Part shown: in pieces, positions 1 through 5,183 of the stretch
How the letters are laid out: each line of letters starts with the position of its first letter
How positions within the stretch are numbered: the first letter of the stretch is position 1
Assembly: GCA_002733735.2 (NCBI GenBank)
Contig: NVWT02000005.1
Location: forward strand, 93,275 to 98,457
Reading direction: 5' to 3'
Origin: Robiginitomaculum sp.
GTDB taxonomy: Bacteria; Pseudomonadota; Alphaproteobacteria; Caulobacterales; Maricaulaceae
DNA length: 5,183 nt
The notes under the pieces: generated by a model
Told to the model about the DNA's origin: nothing
Database searches by the model: none
What the model saw: the letters and a program-made list of their open reading frames with translations, nothing else
Program-made: the position numbers and the translations under genes

Positions 1-819
1 GGTAGTTTTAATTTCATTGCCGCGCTGGCTTTGGCTATCCTTGCCTTTAAGGGCTTTACCACCATCACCAATCAAGGCGATGATATTCAAAACCCACACA
101 AAAACCTTGGGCGCTCAATAATTTGGTCAATTGTGATCTGCACCGTGATTTACACCCTATTGGCATTATCGGTATCCGCCAGCCTAAGCGTTGAAGAAAT
201 TATTACTGCCAAAAACTATGCCTTGGCCGCCGCCGCCCGTCCGGTGTTTGGCGATTGGGGTTTGATCCTTACGGTACTTCTGGCGATTGTAGCTACGGTT
301 TCCGGCTTGATTGCCAGCGTGTTTTCGGCCTCCAGAATGCTAGCCATGCTAAGCTCCATGAAGCAATTACCAAGGCTTTACCAAGGAATGAGCAATCCAG
401 CATTGGTGTTTACCGTAGTGTTGGCCATCACTTTGACCATCTTATTTGATCTAACCCGCATAGCATCTATCGGCGCGATTTTTTATCTATTGATGGATAT
501 TGTTATTCATTGGGGATTATTTCGGTATTTACGCAAGGAAACCAAAGCAAACCCGGTGATTCCACTGATCGCCATCGTACTAGACGTAATTATTCTAAGC
601 GCATTCATTTTGATGAAGTTCCAAAACGATCCATTAGTCATTTATGTGTCCTTAGCCGGATTTGTGGCTATTTTGCTCGCCCAACGCCTGTTTATGATTA
701 CTCATACCGATGCCGATGGCAAAATGCACATGGACATGGATGAGGGCGGAAGCATGAATATGAGTGGCGACATGGATATGGGCAAAGATGGCAAAGATCA
801 CAGCGATATGAAAAAATAG
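1..819 (+). CDS. APC-superfamily amino acid permease, C-terminal part (5' end outside window)
   Basis: The reading frame is open from base 1, so the gene starts upstream; the first in-window TTG at 31 is internal, not a start. The 272 visible residues hold about seven hydrophobic segments (roughly residues 4-23, 39-60, 86-110, 132-150, 155-174, 186-205, 212-231), matching TM6 to TM12 of a 12-helix APC transporter. Family-type signatures are the FKGF...NQGDDIQNP stretch after the first helix (residues 16-32, comparable to the GFD...EE.KNP motif of APC permeases) and SRMLAMLSSMKQLP (111-124), the usual loop after TM8. The protein would sit in the inner membrane and move amino acids or related amines by cation coupling or exchange; the substrate cannot be read from this part. 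The C-terminal tail (about 235-272) is odd: 8 Met, 3 His and 9 Asp, with no Cys. It converges on the neighbouring hydrolase with no visible terminator between them. Family call is firm, substrate unknown. Confidence 0.85.
   Translation, partial: GSFNFIAALALAILAFKGFTTITNQGDDIQNPHKNLGRSIIWSIVICTVIYTLLALSVSASLSVEEIITAKNYALAAAARPVFGDWGLILTVLLAIVATVSGLIASVFSASRMLAMLSSMKQLPRLYQGMSNPALVFTVVLAITLTILFDLTRIASIGAIFYLLMDIVIHWGLFRYLRKETKANPVIPLIAIVLDVIILSAFILMKFQNDPLVIYVSLAGFVAILLAQRLFMITHTDADGKMHMDMDEGGSMNMSGDMDMGKDGKDHSDMKK
703..816 (+). other. Met/His/Asp-rich C-terminal tail of the permease
   Basis: These codons encode the last 38 residues after the final membrane helix. They contain spaced Met pairs (MHMDMD, MNM, MDMG) and three His, a composition resembling the Met-rich copper-binding segments of copper-handling proteins. 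At DNA level GACATGGAT occurs twice (733-741 and 769-777) and GGCAAAGAT is duplicated in tandem (781-798), so the tail looks as if it grew by small duplications. Metal binding is inferred from composition only; a simple acidic low-complexity tail is the alternative. Confidence 0.6.
781..798 (+). repeat. Perfect 9-bp tandem duplication inside the permease tail
   Basis: GGCAAAGAT occurs twice back to back, encoding GKD-GKD. The frame is kept. Such a short in-frame duplication is a typical slippage product and could vary in copy number between strains. Confidence 0.85.
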
Positions 820-836
820 GCTTGTAAAGTAACAGT

Positions 837-1703
837 CTAGTCCAAAAAGCTCTCAAACCAGTTCAATGGCTGATCCCAGAACTTAGCATTTCTACGCGAA
901 AACATTCCCATATGGCCAATTTTACCAAGACCACCCTCATTTGCGTCAACCCAGACAGTTTCTTGAGGGGTATTTGAATACCAGCCAAGAGTTTTCGCCA
1001 GTGATTTTGGTGTGACCACCGGATCATCAGAAAATCCATACGAGCGAATGGGTGAGCTAACCTGATCAAACCAATGATCATCTAATTTTCCGGCAAGCAA
1101 GTCTTTAGCTAAATACTGCTTGGTTAAACACCAGCGCCGCCATTGCCAATAAACACCAGCAGGTAAGTCAGTGCCTTGCCATCTTCCGCTATTTTTAAGG
1201 TATCCGTTACGCCAAATATTTAACGGCCCAATGATATAAAAGAACAAAAATTCCAGAAACCATTCGGTTGGGCGATGCACGCCCCAAAAGCCAGAACCAA
1301 CGGCGACAAAAGCATTAGCGGTGATTTTATGATGATTATCCATAAAACCGATAAAATGCCCGCCAACCGAATGGCCAAGCGTAAACAATGGCAGACCAGA
1401 AACTTGGCGTTGTAGTTCGTCCAAAGCTGCTGGCGCATCAAGCCTGCCCCAATCGGCCATATTCGCCTGATAGCCCTTTAACTGTTTAGGCCGCGAAGAG
1501 CCAACGCCACGACAATCATATAACAGGCAAGCAAACCCTCTGGAGGCCGCATACCTTGCGAAATGTGCGTAAAATTCCGTAGTTACCGCAGTTGCCGACG
1601 AGATCAGCAAGCCAGCCTTTGGCGCGGCAGGGCTTATCAACACCCCGCCCAAGCTCTGGCCGTCGCGAGCATTAAAACGTAATTTTTCTTCGGTAACTGA
1701 CAT
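837..1703 (-). CDS. Alpha/beta hydrolase, COG4757-like (serine hydrolase)
   Basis: A 288-residue protein with the alpha/beta-hydrolase layout. The nucleophile elbow GHSVGG puts the catalytic Ser at residue 112. The acid is Asp226 or Asp227 in GFSDDPVVTP, and the His is His264 in GKIGHMGMF, so a complete Ser-Asp-His triad is visible in the expected order. An early YDCRGVGSS segment (62-70) fits the strand and loop before the elbow. Between about residues 139 and 195 lies a Trp-rich cap (seven Trp) with a hydrophobic run, then DLPAGVYWQWRRWC, a pattern I recall from the COG4757 predicted hydrolases. No signal peptide is seen, so it is probably cytoplasmic. The substrate is unknown; an ester or acyl-type substrate is likely from the fold. 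The ATG (complement of 1701-1703) is preceded by AGGA at about six bases, which supports this start. It is transcribed divergently from the RidA gene and converges on the permease gene. Confidence 0.85.
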   Translation of the reverse strand: MSVTEEKLRFNARDGQSLGGVLISPAAPKAGLLISSATAVTTEFYAHFARYAASRGFACLLYDCRGVGSSRPKQLKGYQANMADWGRLDAPAALDELQRQVSGLPLFTLGHSVGGHFIGFMDNHHKITANAFVAVGSGFWGVHRPTEWFLEFLFFYIIGPLNIWRNGYLKNSGRWQGTDLPAGVYWQWRRWCLTKQYLAKDLLAGKLDDHWFDQVSSPIRSYGFSDDPVVTPKSLAKTLGWYSNTPQETVWVDANEGGLGKIGHMGMFSRRNAKFWDQPLNWFESFLD

Positions 1704-1726
1704 TGTAATTCCTACTGCAATTACAA
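1703..1726. repeat. Perfect 8-bp inverted repeat abutting the hydrolase start codon
   Basis: TTGTAATT (1703-1710) and AATTACAA (1719-1726) are exact reverse complements around an 8-base spacer. On the minus strand the spacer reads GCAGTAGG, so the AGG of the hydrolase Shine-Dalgarno lies in the loop, and the last base of the downstream arm is the A of the ATG. It could be an operator for a dimeric repressor, since it lies just downstream of a promoter candidate, or an mRNA hairpin at the start site. The repeat is directly seen; a role is inferred. Confidence 0.6.
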
Positions 1727-1727
1727 A

Positions 1728-1758
1728 ACTATGCCAGTTTCCGTAAACGTAAAGTCAA
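1728..1758 (-). promoter_or_regulatory. Candidate sigma-70-type promoter for the hydrolase gene
   Basis: Read on the minus strand, TTGACT (complement of 1753-1758, five of six to TTGACA) is followed after 19 bases by CATAGT (complement of 1728-1733, four of six to TATAAT). Transcription would begin near 1721, inside the inverted repeat. The spacer is longer than the usual 17, so this is a modest candidate. Confidence 0.3.
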
Positions 1759-1796
1759 TAGAAAAATTGCTAATTTTCGAAATTGTAGCTTTGCTA

Positions 1797-1825
1797 GTGA
1801 CGATTGTCTTCTCCTTGCCTACACT
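1797..1825 (+). promoter_or_regulatory. Candidate promoter for the RidA-led gene cluster
   Basis: GTGACG (1797-1802) and TACACT (1820-1825) each match four of six consensus bases and are separated by 17 bases. Transcription would begin near 1832, giving a short leader that carries the strong ribosome binding site. Consensus matches this weak arise by chance, so confidence is low. Confidence 0.25.
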
Positions 1826-1834
1826 GTCATATTC

Positions 1835-1841
1835 AAAGGAG
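1835..1841 (+). promoter_or_regulatory. Ribosome binding site that fixes the RidA start
   Basis: AAAGGAG lies seven bases before the ATG at 1849. It is the strongest Shine-Dalgarno sequence in the window. It argues against the upstream in-frame start at 1804, whose 15 extra residues also do not look like the family. Confidence 0.8.
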
Positions 1842-1848
1842 ACTTATC

Positions 1849-2310
1849 ATGACCGACATTAACTCCAGACTTAATGAGCTTGGCATTACTTTGCCCAAAC
1901 CAGTAGCTCCGATAGCCAATTACGTTCCTTTTGTCCGATCTGGAAATTTATTGTTTATTTCCGGACAAATCGCCATAGGCCCAGATGGTATTGTTACCGG
2001 CACTTTGGGGCGAGACATGGACATAACCGCCGGAGTCAAAGCTGCACGGCTTTGTGCAATCAATTTACTGGCGCAAGTTTCCGTAGCCCTTGATAATGAT
2101 CTGAACAAGGTTCGCCGCGTGGTGAAACTTGGCGGGTTTATACAGTCAGATCCAAGCTTTACCGACATACCAAATGTGATGAACGGCGCATCTGATCTAA
2201 TGGTCGAGCTTTTTGGCGATATTGGCCGCCATGCAAGGTTTGCGGTTGGCAGTTCGTCATTGCCGATGGGAACCGCCGTTGAGGTTGATGGCATATTCGA
2301 GGTTGAATAG
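1849..2310 (+). CDS. RidA family protein (YjgF/YER057c/UK114 superfamily)
   Basis: A 153-residue protein, near the usual length for the longer RidA-like subgroup (about 150) rather than the 128 or so of classical RidA. Family features include the strand FISGQIAI (37-44), the central LCAINLLAQ helix (68-76), and the end segment around HARFAVGSSSLPMGTAVEVDG. In that segment Arg130 and Glu145 are 15 residues apart, the same spacing as Arg105 and Glu120 of E. coli RidA, which bind and act on the imine substrate. RidA proteins are small cytoplasmic trimers that hydrolyse reactive enamine/imine intermediates made by PLP enzymes and so protect other PLP enzymes from damage. Because the key Arg is kept, deaminase activity is plausible, but this subgroup is less well studied, so the exact substrate is open. 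It heads a close-packed plus-strand cluster, and its TAG stop overlaps the possible ribosome binding site (AGAGG) of the next gene. Confidence 0.9.
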   Translation: MTDINSRLNELGITLPKPVAPIANYVPFVRSGNLLFISGQIAIGPDGIVTGTLGRDMDITAGVKAARLCAINLLAQVSVALDNDLNKVRRVVKLGGFIQSDPSFTDIPNVMNGASDLMVELFGDIGRHARFAVGSSSLPMGTAVEVDGIFEVE

Positions 2311-2315
2311 AGGTT

Positions 2316-2705
2316 TTGTCGAAACTGGTTCTTTTGAATAAATACAATGATGTTTATGAAGCCTTGTGCGTCAAAACCTCGCTTGAGGCAGCAGGCCTGT
2401 ATGCTTTGGTACCCGACTATCATACCAGTTCAACCAATTGGGCGGGTGGCGTTACCCTTGGCAATGTTCGCGTGTTAGTATTGGAAAGCGAACTACAAGC
2501 CGCACACGAAATTACCGATCAACAACAACTTCCCGCATCAGAAGCAACAGCCCCCTGCCCCAAATGCTCGTCCACCAGAACATCACAAATGGTAAATTTG
2601 TTTAGTGCGGCAATAGCAATTATTTTATTCACACCAGCAATAAAACGTAGCAAGAATTTTGTCTGTCATGACTGCAAAAACCGCTGGAAATATGAGCGAA
2701 ATTAA
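2316..2705 (+). CDS. DUF2007-like protein with C-terminal zinc ribbon
   Basis: A 129-residue protein. Residues 3-68 resemble DUF2007 (PF09413, 'putative prokaryotic signal transducing protein'): a KLVLLNKYNDVYEALCVKTSLEAAG opening split here as strand 3-8 and helix 11-26, then GNVRVLVLESELQAAHEI near 49-66. The fold is ferredoxin-like and no biochemical role is established. The C-terminal part has CPKC (81-84) and CHDC (117-120), a four-Cys zinc ribbon, but between the pairs lies a hydrophobic run (about 93-109) long enough to be a short membrane helix. The start is uncertain: TTG at 2316 is the first possible start after an in-frame stop at 2304, and AGAGG (2309-2313) lies only two bases before it, while CTG at 2325 or TTG at 2334 are alternatives. 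It follows the RidA gene by five bases and overlaps the next gene by 14, which suggests translational coupling. Function unknown. Confidence 0.75.
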   Translation: MSKLVLLNKYNDVYEALCVKTSLEAAGLYALVPDYHTSSTNWAGGVTLGNVRVLVLESELQAAHEITDQQQLPASEATAPCPKCSSTRTSQMVNLFSAAIAIILFTPAIKRSKNFVCHDCKNRWKYERN

Positions 2706-3840
2706 AATCCAAGTGTTACGCGCAATAGCAGAAATTTCTGCTGACAGCTGGAATGCTTTGGCCAATCCTGACATCTCTAAGTTTGATCCGTTCATCAGCC
2801 ATCAGTTCTTGCAGGCTTTGGAACAGTCTGGATCAGTTGGTGAAGGTTCCGGCTGGCTTTCATGTCATATCATTGCCGAAAATAACCGAGGCGATGTCAT
2901 CGGCGCAATGCCACTTTACCTTAAAAGCCACTCGCAAGGAGAATACGTTTTTGATCATGGCTGGGCGACAGCTTATGAAAATGCCGGCGGGCAATATTAT
3001 CCAAAACTACAAAGCTGTATTCCGTTTACTCCGGTAACTGGCGCGCGAATACTGGCACAAGACCCAAAAGTCCGGCAGCAATTAGTGGCAGCAGTGCAAG
3101 AGGTCACCGGCAGGTTCGGCGCAAGTTCGGCTCATGTCACTTTTGCAAATCCACAAGATGCAAATGAACTTGCCAATGCTGGCTGGTTAAAACGTAATGA
3201 TTTACAATTTCATTTCGAAAACCAAAGTTATGAAAACTATGATGATTTTTTGTCGAAACTAACCTCTCGCAAACGAAAGGCCATAAGAACCGAACGCAAA
3301 AAAGCCAATCAAAACGTGCAGATTGTTGCTCTCAGTGGGGATGATTTAACATCTGAACACTGGGACGCATTTTACGAATTTTACCTTGATACCGGTGCCA
3401 GAAAATGGGGACAGCCTTATCTAAATCGTCATTTTTTTGAGCTGCTCCATCAAAGCATGGACAAACATATATTACTGATCATGGCCAAAACCGAAGACAA
3501 ATGGGTTGCTGGAGCGTTAAACTTTATTGGTGGCGATTGTCTTTATGGACGATATTGGGGCTGTGTGGCCAATTATGACAGCCTGCATTTCGAACTGTGT
3601 TACCATCGGGCAATAGAGGCAGCTATTGAGCTTGGCCTGTCCCGTGTAGAGGCTGGAGCGCAAGGCTCACACAAAATTGCCAGAGGCTATTTACCAGTTC
3701 AAACCTGCTCTTACCATTTCATACCTGATCTGGGGTTTGCCAATGCAGTACAAAATTTCCTCGCCGAAGAACGCGCCGCGATCAAGCAACAACAGATGCA
3801 ATATCTTAGCATATCTCCTTACCGGCAATCTGCCACATAG
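2692..3840 (+). CDS. GNAT/FemAB-like acyltransferase family protein (COG3146, PF04339)
   Basis: A 382-residue protein matching the COG3146 family, formerly DUF482, often annotated as GNAT family N-acetyltransferase or 'peptidoglycan biosynthesis/recognition FemAB-like'. Typical features are the N-terminal W-ALA...DPFISHQFL-ALE-SGSVG block (20-50), the GAMPLYLKSHS segment (71-81), the FENQSYENYDDFLSKLTSRKRKAIR stretch (175-199 in two parts), YGRYWGC...DSLHFELCYHRAIE (285-309) and GAQGSHKIARGYLP (322-335). These blocks fit a double GNAT-like fold. The reaction and acceptor have not been settled for this family as far as I know; transfer of an acyl or aminoacyl group to a cell-surface or protein amine is inferred from fold. 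The ATG at 2692 is chosen because the family N-terminus begins about here; it overlaps the end of the DUF2007 gene by 14 bases and has only a weak GGA close upstream, so coupled translation is likely. An ATG at 2668 is the alternative, adding eight residues. Confidence 0.85.
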   Translation: MSEIKIQVLRAIAEISADSWNALANPDISKFDPFISHQFLQALEQSGSVGEGSGWLSCHIIAENNRGDVIGAMPLYLKSHSQGEYVFDHGWATAYENAGGQYYPKLQSCIPFTPVTGARILAQDPKVRQQLVAAVQEVTGRFGASSAHVTFANPQDANELANAGWLKRNDLQFHFENQSYENYDDFLSKLTSRKRKAIRTERKKANQNVQIVALSGDDLTSEHWDAFYEFYLDTGARKWGQPYLNRHFFELLHQSMDKHILLIMAKTEDKWVAGALNFIGGDCLYGRYWGCVANYDSLHFELCYHRAIEAAIELGLSRVEAGAQGSHKIARGYLPVQTCSYHFIPDLGFANAVQNFLAEERAAIKQQQMQYLSISPYRQSAT

Positions 3841-3888
3841 ACGCCGCGGCAACTATTGGTTACGCTTAGGAAAACATAGGATAATCAA

Positions 3889-4320
3889 ATGAGCCTTACC
3901 GGAAAGTATGATCAACAAAACATATTCGCAAAAATCCTACGCGACGAAATACCAGCGGCAAAAGTATACGAAGACGATCATATACTTAGCTTTATGGACG
4001 CATTTCCGCAAAGCCCCTGTCACACATTGGTAATACCTAAGCAACCAAGCCGGAATTTATTTGATACCGATCCACAGCAATTGCTCGCGGTAATGACCGG
4101 TGTGCAGAAAATTGCCCATGCAGTGGAAAAAGCCTTTTCTCCTGATGGCATTATTATCACCCAATTTAATGGCGAAGCGGCCGGGCAAACGGTTTTTCAT
4201 TTACATTTTCATATAATTCCTAAATTTTCAGAGCTTACCATGCAACGCCATGGCCGAGGACAAATCGCCGATATGCAAGTATTGCGAAAACAGGCCGAGA
4301 AAATCTCTGCGGCGTTATGA
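3889..4320 (+). CDS. HIT family protein (histidine triad nucleotide hydrolase/transferase)
   Basis: A 143-residue protein with the HIT signature HLHFHII, placing the triad at His104, His106 and His108; the middle-to-last His is the nucleophile region that forms a nucleotidyl intermediate. Other family marks are the NIFAKILRDEIPA opening (11-23), HTLVIPKQ (45-52) and QFNGEAAGQTVFH (92-104). Length is normal for bacterial HinT/HIT proteins with an extended C-terminus. Such enzymes cleave the P-N or P-O bond of AMP-linked phosphoramidates or dinucleotides in the cytoplasm; the exact natural substrate is usually unknown. AGGA seven bases before the ATG supports the start. A Cys (44) stands where many members have Gly before the HTLVIPK motif, a minor variation. 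It follows the COG3146 gene by 48 bases and precedes the carbonic anhydrase gene by 55, so co-transcription is likely. Confidence 0.93.
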   Translation: MSLTGKYDQQNIFAKILRDEIPAAKVYEDDHILSFMDAFPQSPCHTLVIPKQPSRNLFDTDPQQLLAVMTGVQKIAHAVEKAFSPDGIIITQFNGEAAGQTVFHLHFHIIPKFSELTMQRHGRGQIADMQVLRKQAEKISAAL

Positions 4321-4375
4321 TGCACCTTTACGATTATTGTTGATTTGCCAGAAGTTTCCAGTTATTTTCTCCTCC

Positions 4376-5011
4376 ATGAATAATTTTCCCAACGATCTTT
4401 TAATCGGCTATAGCGCATTTCGCGATAGCTCGTTTCTCGCCGAACAACAACGTTATCATGATCTAGCCGAACACGGCCAGACCCCAGCAACATTGGTTAT
4501 TTCCTGTTGCGATTCAAGGGTTTCACCAGAGGTAATTTTTCAAAGCAGACCCGGCGAAATATTTGTCATTCGTAATGTCGCCAATTTGGTACCGCCGAAC
4601 AATCCAGATAACCAATGTGACTCGACTGCGGTGGCTGTGGAGTTCGCCATTAGTGTCTTAAAAATACAAAATATCGTGGTGATGGGACATCAACATTGTG
4701 GCGGCATTGCTGCGACGATAGATGCACAATTAAATGGCACCAGTAATGGCCCGTTTATTGACCCATGGGTTGAACTATTAAAGCCGTCGGTGGGCGATAC
4801 ATTAAACAATAATGACCTTGATGGGGCAGAGCTGCAAACCTGCGTTGAAAAGAACTCGGTAATTCGCTCCCTTGAAAACTTGCGAACATTCCCGACAGTA
4901 GCCGCCGGCGAAAAAGCTGGCGAGTTGACATTGTATGGCGCATGGTTTGAAATTGCCGGTGGCAAATTGTGGTTGTTGGACAAAGATAACGGCCAATTTA
5001 TCGAGCCTTAA
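4376..5011 (+). CDS. Beta-carbonic anhydrase
   Basis: A 211-residue protein of usual length for bacterial beta-carbonic anhydrases. Zinc ligands are visible: Cys44 in the CxDxR motif (CCDSR, with Asp46 and Arg48 as the catalytic dyad) and His105 plus Cys108 in HQHCGG. The FVIRNVANLVPP segment (63-74) and the GELTLYGAWFEIAGGKL end (182-198) are also family traits. The enzyme interconverts CO2 and bicarbonate, supplying bicarbonate for carboxylases and helping pH balance; it normally works as a cytoplasmic dimer or tetramer. The frame is open upstream to an ATG at 4250, but those 42 extra residues overlap the HIT gene and do not resemble the family, so the ATG at 4376 is preferred. That start has no Shine-Dalgarno; the bases just before it are pyrimidine-rich (CTCCTCC). 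Translation may depend on coupling to, or read-through from, the HIT gene, or on a leaderless or unstructured start. Confidence 0.93.
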   Translation: MNNFPNDLLIGYSAFRDSSFLAEQQRYHDLAEHGQTPATLVISCCDSRVSPEVIFQSRPGEIFVIRNVANLVPPNNPDNQCDSTAVAVEFAISVLKIQNIVVMGHQHCGGIAATIDAQLNGTSNGPFIDPWVELLKPSVGDTLNNNDLDGAELQTCVEKNSVIRSLENLRTFPTVAAGEKAGELTLYGAWFEIAGGKLWLLDKDNGQFIEP

Positions 5012-5101
5012 AGTTTACTCGCCATTGATGTACTCATCTCTTTTCGATTAAACAACAAGTTCCAAACCATCGAGCTGCCTCTAACAAACCCGCACAAAAC
5101 C

Positions 5102-5130
5102 AAATACGGAATTGCTTTGTATTTTCTTTT
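5102..5130 (+). terminator. Weak hairpin with T-rich tail after the carbonic anhydrase gene
   Basis: AAATACGGA (5102-5110) can pair with TTTGTATTT (5116-5124) with two G-U pairs, leaving a five-base loop, followed by TTCTTTT. The stem is AT-rich and therefore weak for a rho-independent terminator, and it lies about 90 bases after the stop codon. The rest of 5012-5101 shows no gene or clear structure. Confidence 0.3.
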
Positions 5131-5157
5131 CAAAATCGCTTGCGCTGATCTTATAAA
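5129..5157 (+). promoter_or_regulatory. Candidate promoter before a possible next gene
   Basis: TTCAAA (5129-5134, four of six) and TATAAA (5152-5157, five of six) are 17 bases apart, with a possible gene start 18 bases further on. The -35 match is poor, so this is tentative. Confidence 0.25.
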
Positions 5158-5175
5158 CGGATAGCGGATAAACAA

Positions 5176-5183
5176 ATGAAAGA
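5176..5183 (+). CDS. Possible first codons of a further gene, cut by the window end
   Basis: An ATG followed by AAA begins here, with GCGGA ending seven bases upstream as a plausible ribosome binding site. Only two full codons are visible, so nothing can be said about the product, and the call may be wrong. Confidence 0.4.

Larger units (their letters stand above)
1849..5011 (+). other. Probable five-gene transcription unit
   Basis: Five same-strand genes follow with gaps of 5, overlap of 14, 48 and 55 bases, and I see no terminator-like hairpin between them. The first two junctions look translationally coupled. The HIT and carbonic anhydrase genes are spaced widely enough to have their own promoters, so the unit could be split. 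Inferred from spacing only. Confidence 0.5.

Noticed and set aside
820..836. Bidirectional terminator between the converging permease and hydrolase genes
   Set aside because: The 17-base gap has no inverted repeat and no useful T-tract; any terminator must lie inside a coding region or be Rho-dependent.
1120..1290. Trp-rich, hydrophobic section of the hydrolase as a possible membrane anchor
   Set aside because: This cap-like region is, as far as I recall, typical for COG4757-type hydrolases, and the hydrophobic run contains charged and Asn/Pro residues, so it is more likely a lid over the active site.
1774..1781. TTTCGAAA palindrome in the divergent intergenic region as an operator
   Set aside because: An 8-base AT-rich self-complementary word is too common in such DNA to support a claim on its own.
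1804..1848. Upstream extension of the RidA protein by 15 residues
   Set aside because: The residues do not match the family, and the strong AAAGGAG site at 1835-1841 points to the ATG at 1849.
1920..2423. Long open frame of 167 codons on the minus strand, opposite RidA
   Set aside because: It is fully antisense to RidA, whose family motifs and strong ribosome binding site are clear. The translated minus-strand product is rich in Ser/Arg/Pro, resembles no family I know, and is best explained as a codon-structure shadow.
4250..4375. N-terminal extension of the carbonic anhydrase with a CxxC pair
   Set aside because: The CKYC pair is produced by reading the HIT gene in another frame; the region overlaps the HIT coding sequence and lacks a ribosome binding site.
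4690..4983. Open frames of 62-97 codons on the minus strand opposite the carbonic anhydrase gene
   Set aside because: Three overlapping antisense frames occur over one well-supported gene; none has a recognisable motif or convincing start context.
1..5183. A novel defence, mobile or CRISPR-like system
   Set aside because: No repeats with regular spacing, no integrase, transposase or nuclease genes, no terminal repeats and no abrupt composition change were seen; all large genes belong to known housekeeping-type families.

Overview
The window is an ordinary-looking stretch of bacterial chromosome of moderate GC content. Genes are packed tightly on both strands, and there is no sign of a phage, transposon, CRISPR array or RNA gene. 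The protein families best fit a proteobacterium. An alphaproteobacterium is my preferred guess, because a RidA-like protein, a COG3146 GNAT-type protein and a HIT protein lie close together on one strand, an arrangement I associate with that class. This rests on memory of gene neighbourhoods and was not checked by a search.

Layout: positions 1-819 (+) hold the C-terminal part of an APC-superfamily amino acid permease that ends in an unusual Met/His/Asp-rich cytoplasmic-type tail. Converging on it, with only 17 bases between the stop codons, is an alpha/beta hydrolase on the minus strand (837-1703). A divergent intergenic region of 145 bases (1704-1848) carries a perfect 8-bp inverted repeat that touches the hydrolase start codon, plus promoter candidates in both directions. 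From 1849 to 5011 five plus-strand genes follow with short gaps or overlaps: a RidA-family protein, a DUF2007 protein with a zinc-ribbon end, a COG3146/PF04339 acyltransferase-like protein, a HIT nucleotide hydrolase/transferase and a beta-carbonic anhydrase. The last 172 bases hold a weak hairpin, a possible promoter and what may be the first codons of another gene.

The five plus-strand genes look like one transcription unit by spacing, but they share no single pathway. RidA removes reactive enamine/imine intermediates, HIT proteins clean up nucleotide phosphoramidates or adenylates, and beta-carbonic anhydrase supplies bicarbonate for carboxylations. A general housekeeping or metabolite-repair theme is an inference only.

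I found no convincing new multi-gene system. The points most worth a second look are the metal-ligand-rich tail of the permease, the zinc ribbon of the DUF2007 protein that is split by a hydrophobic segment, and the inverted repeat that places the hydrolase Shine-Dalgarno in its loop.
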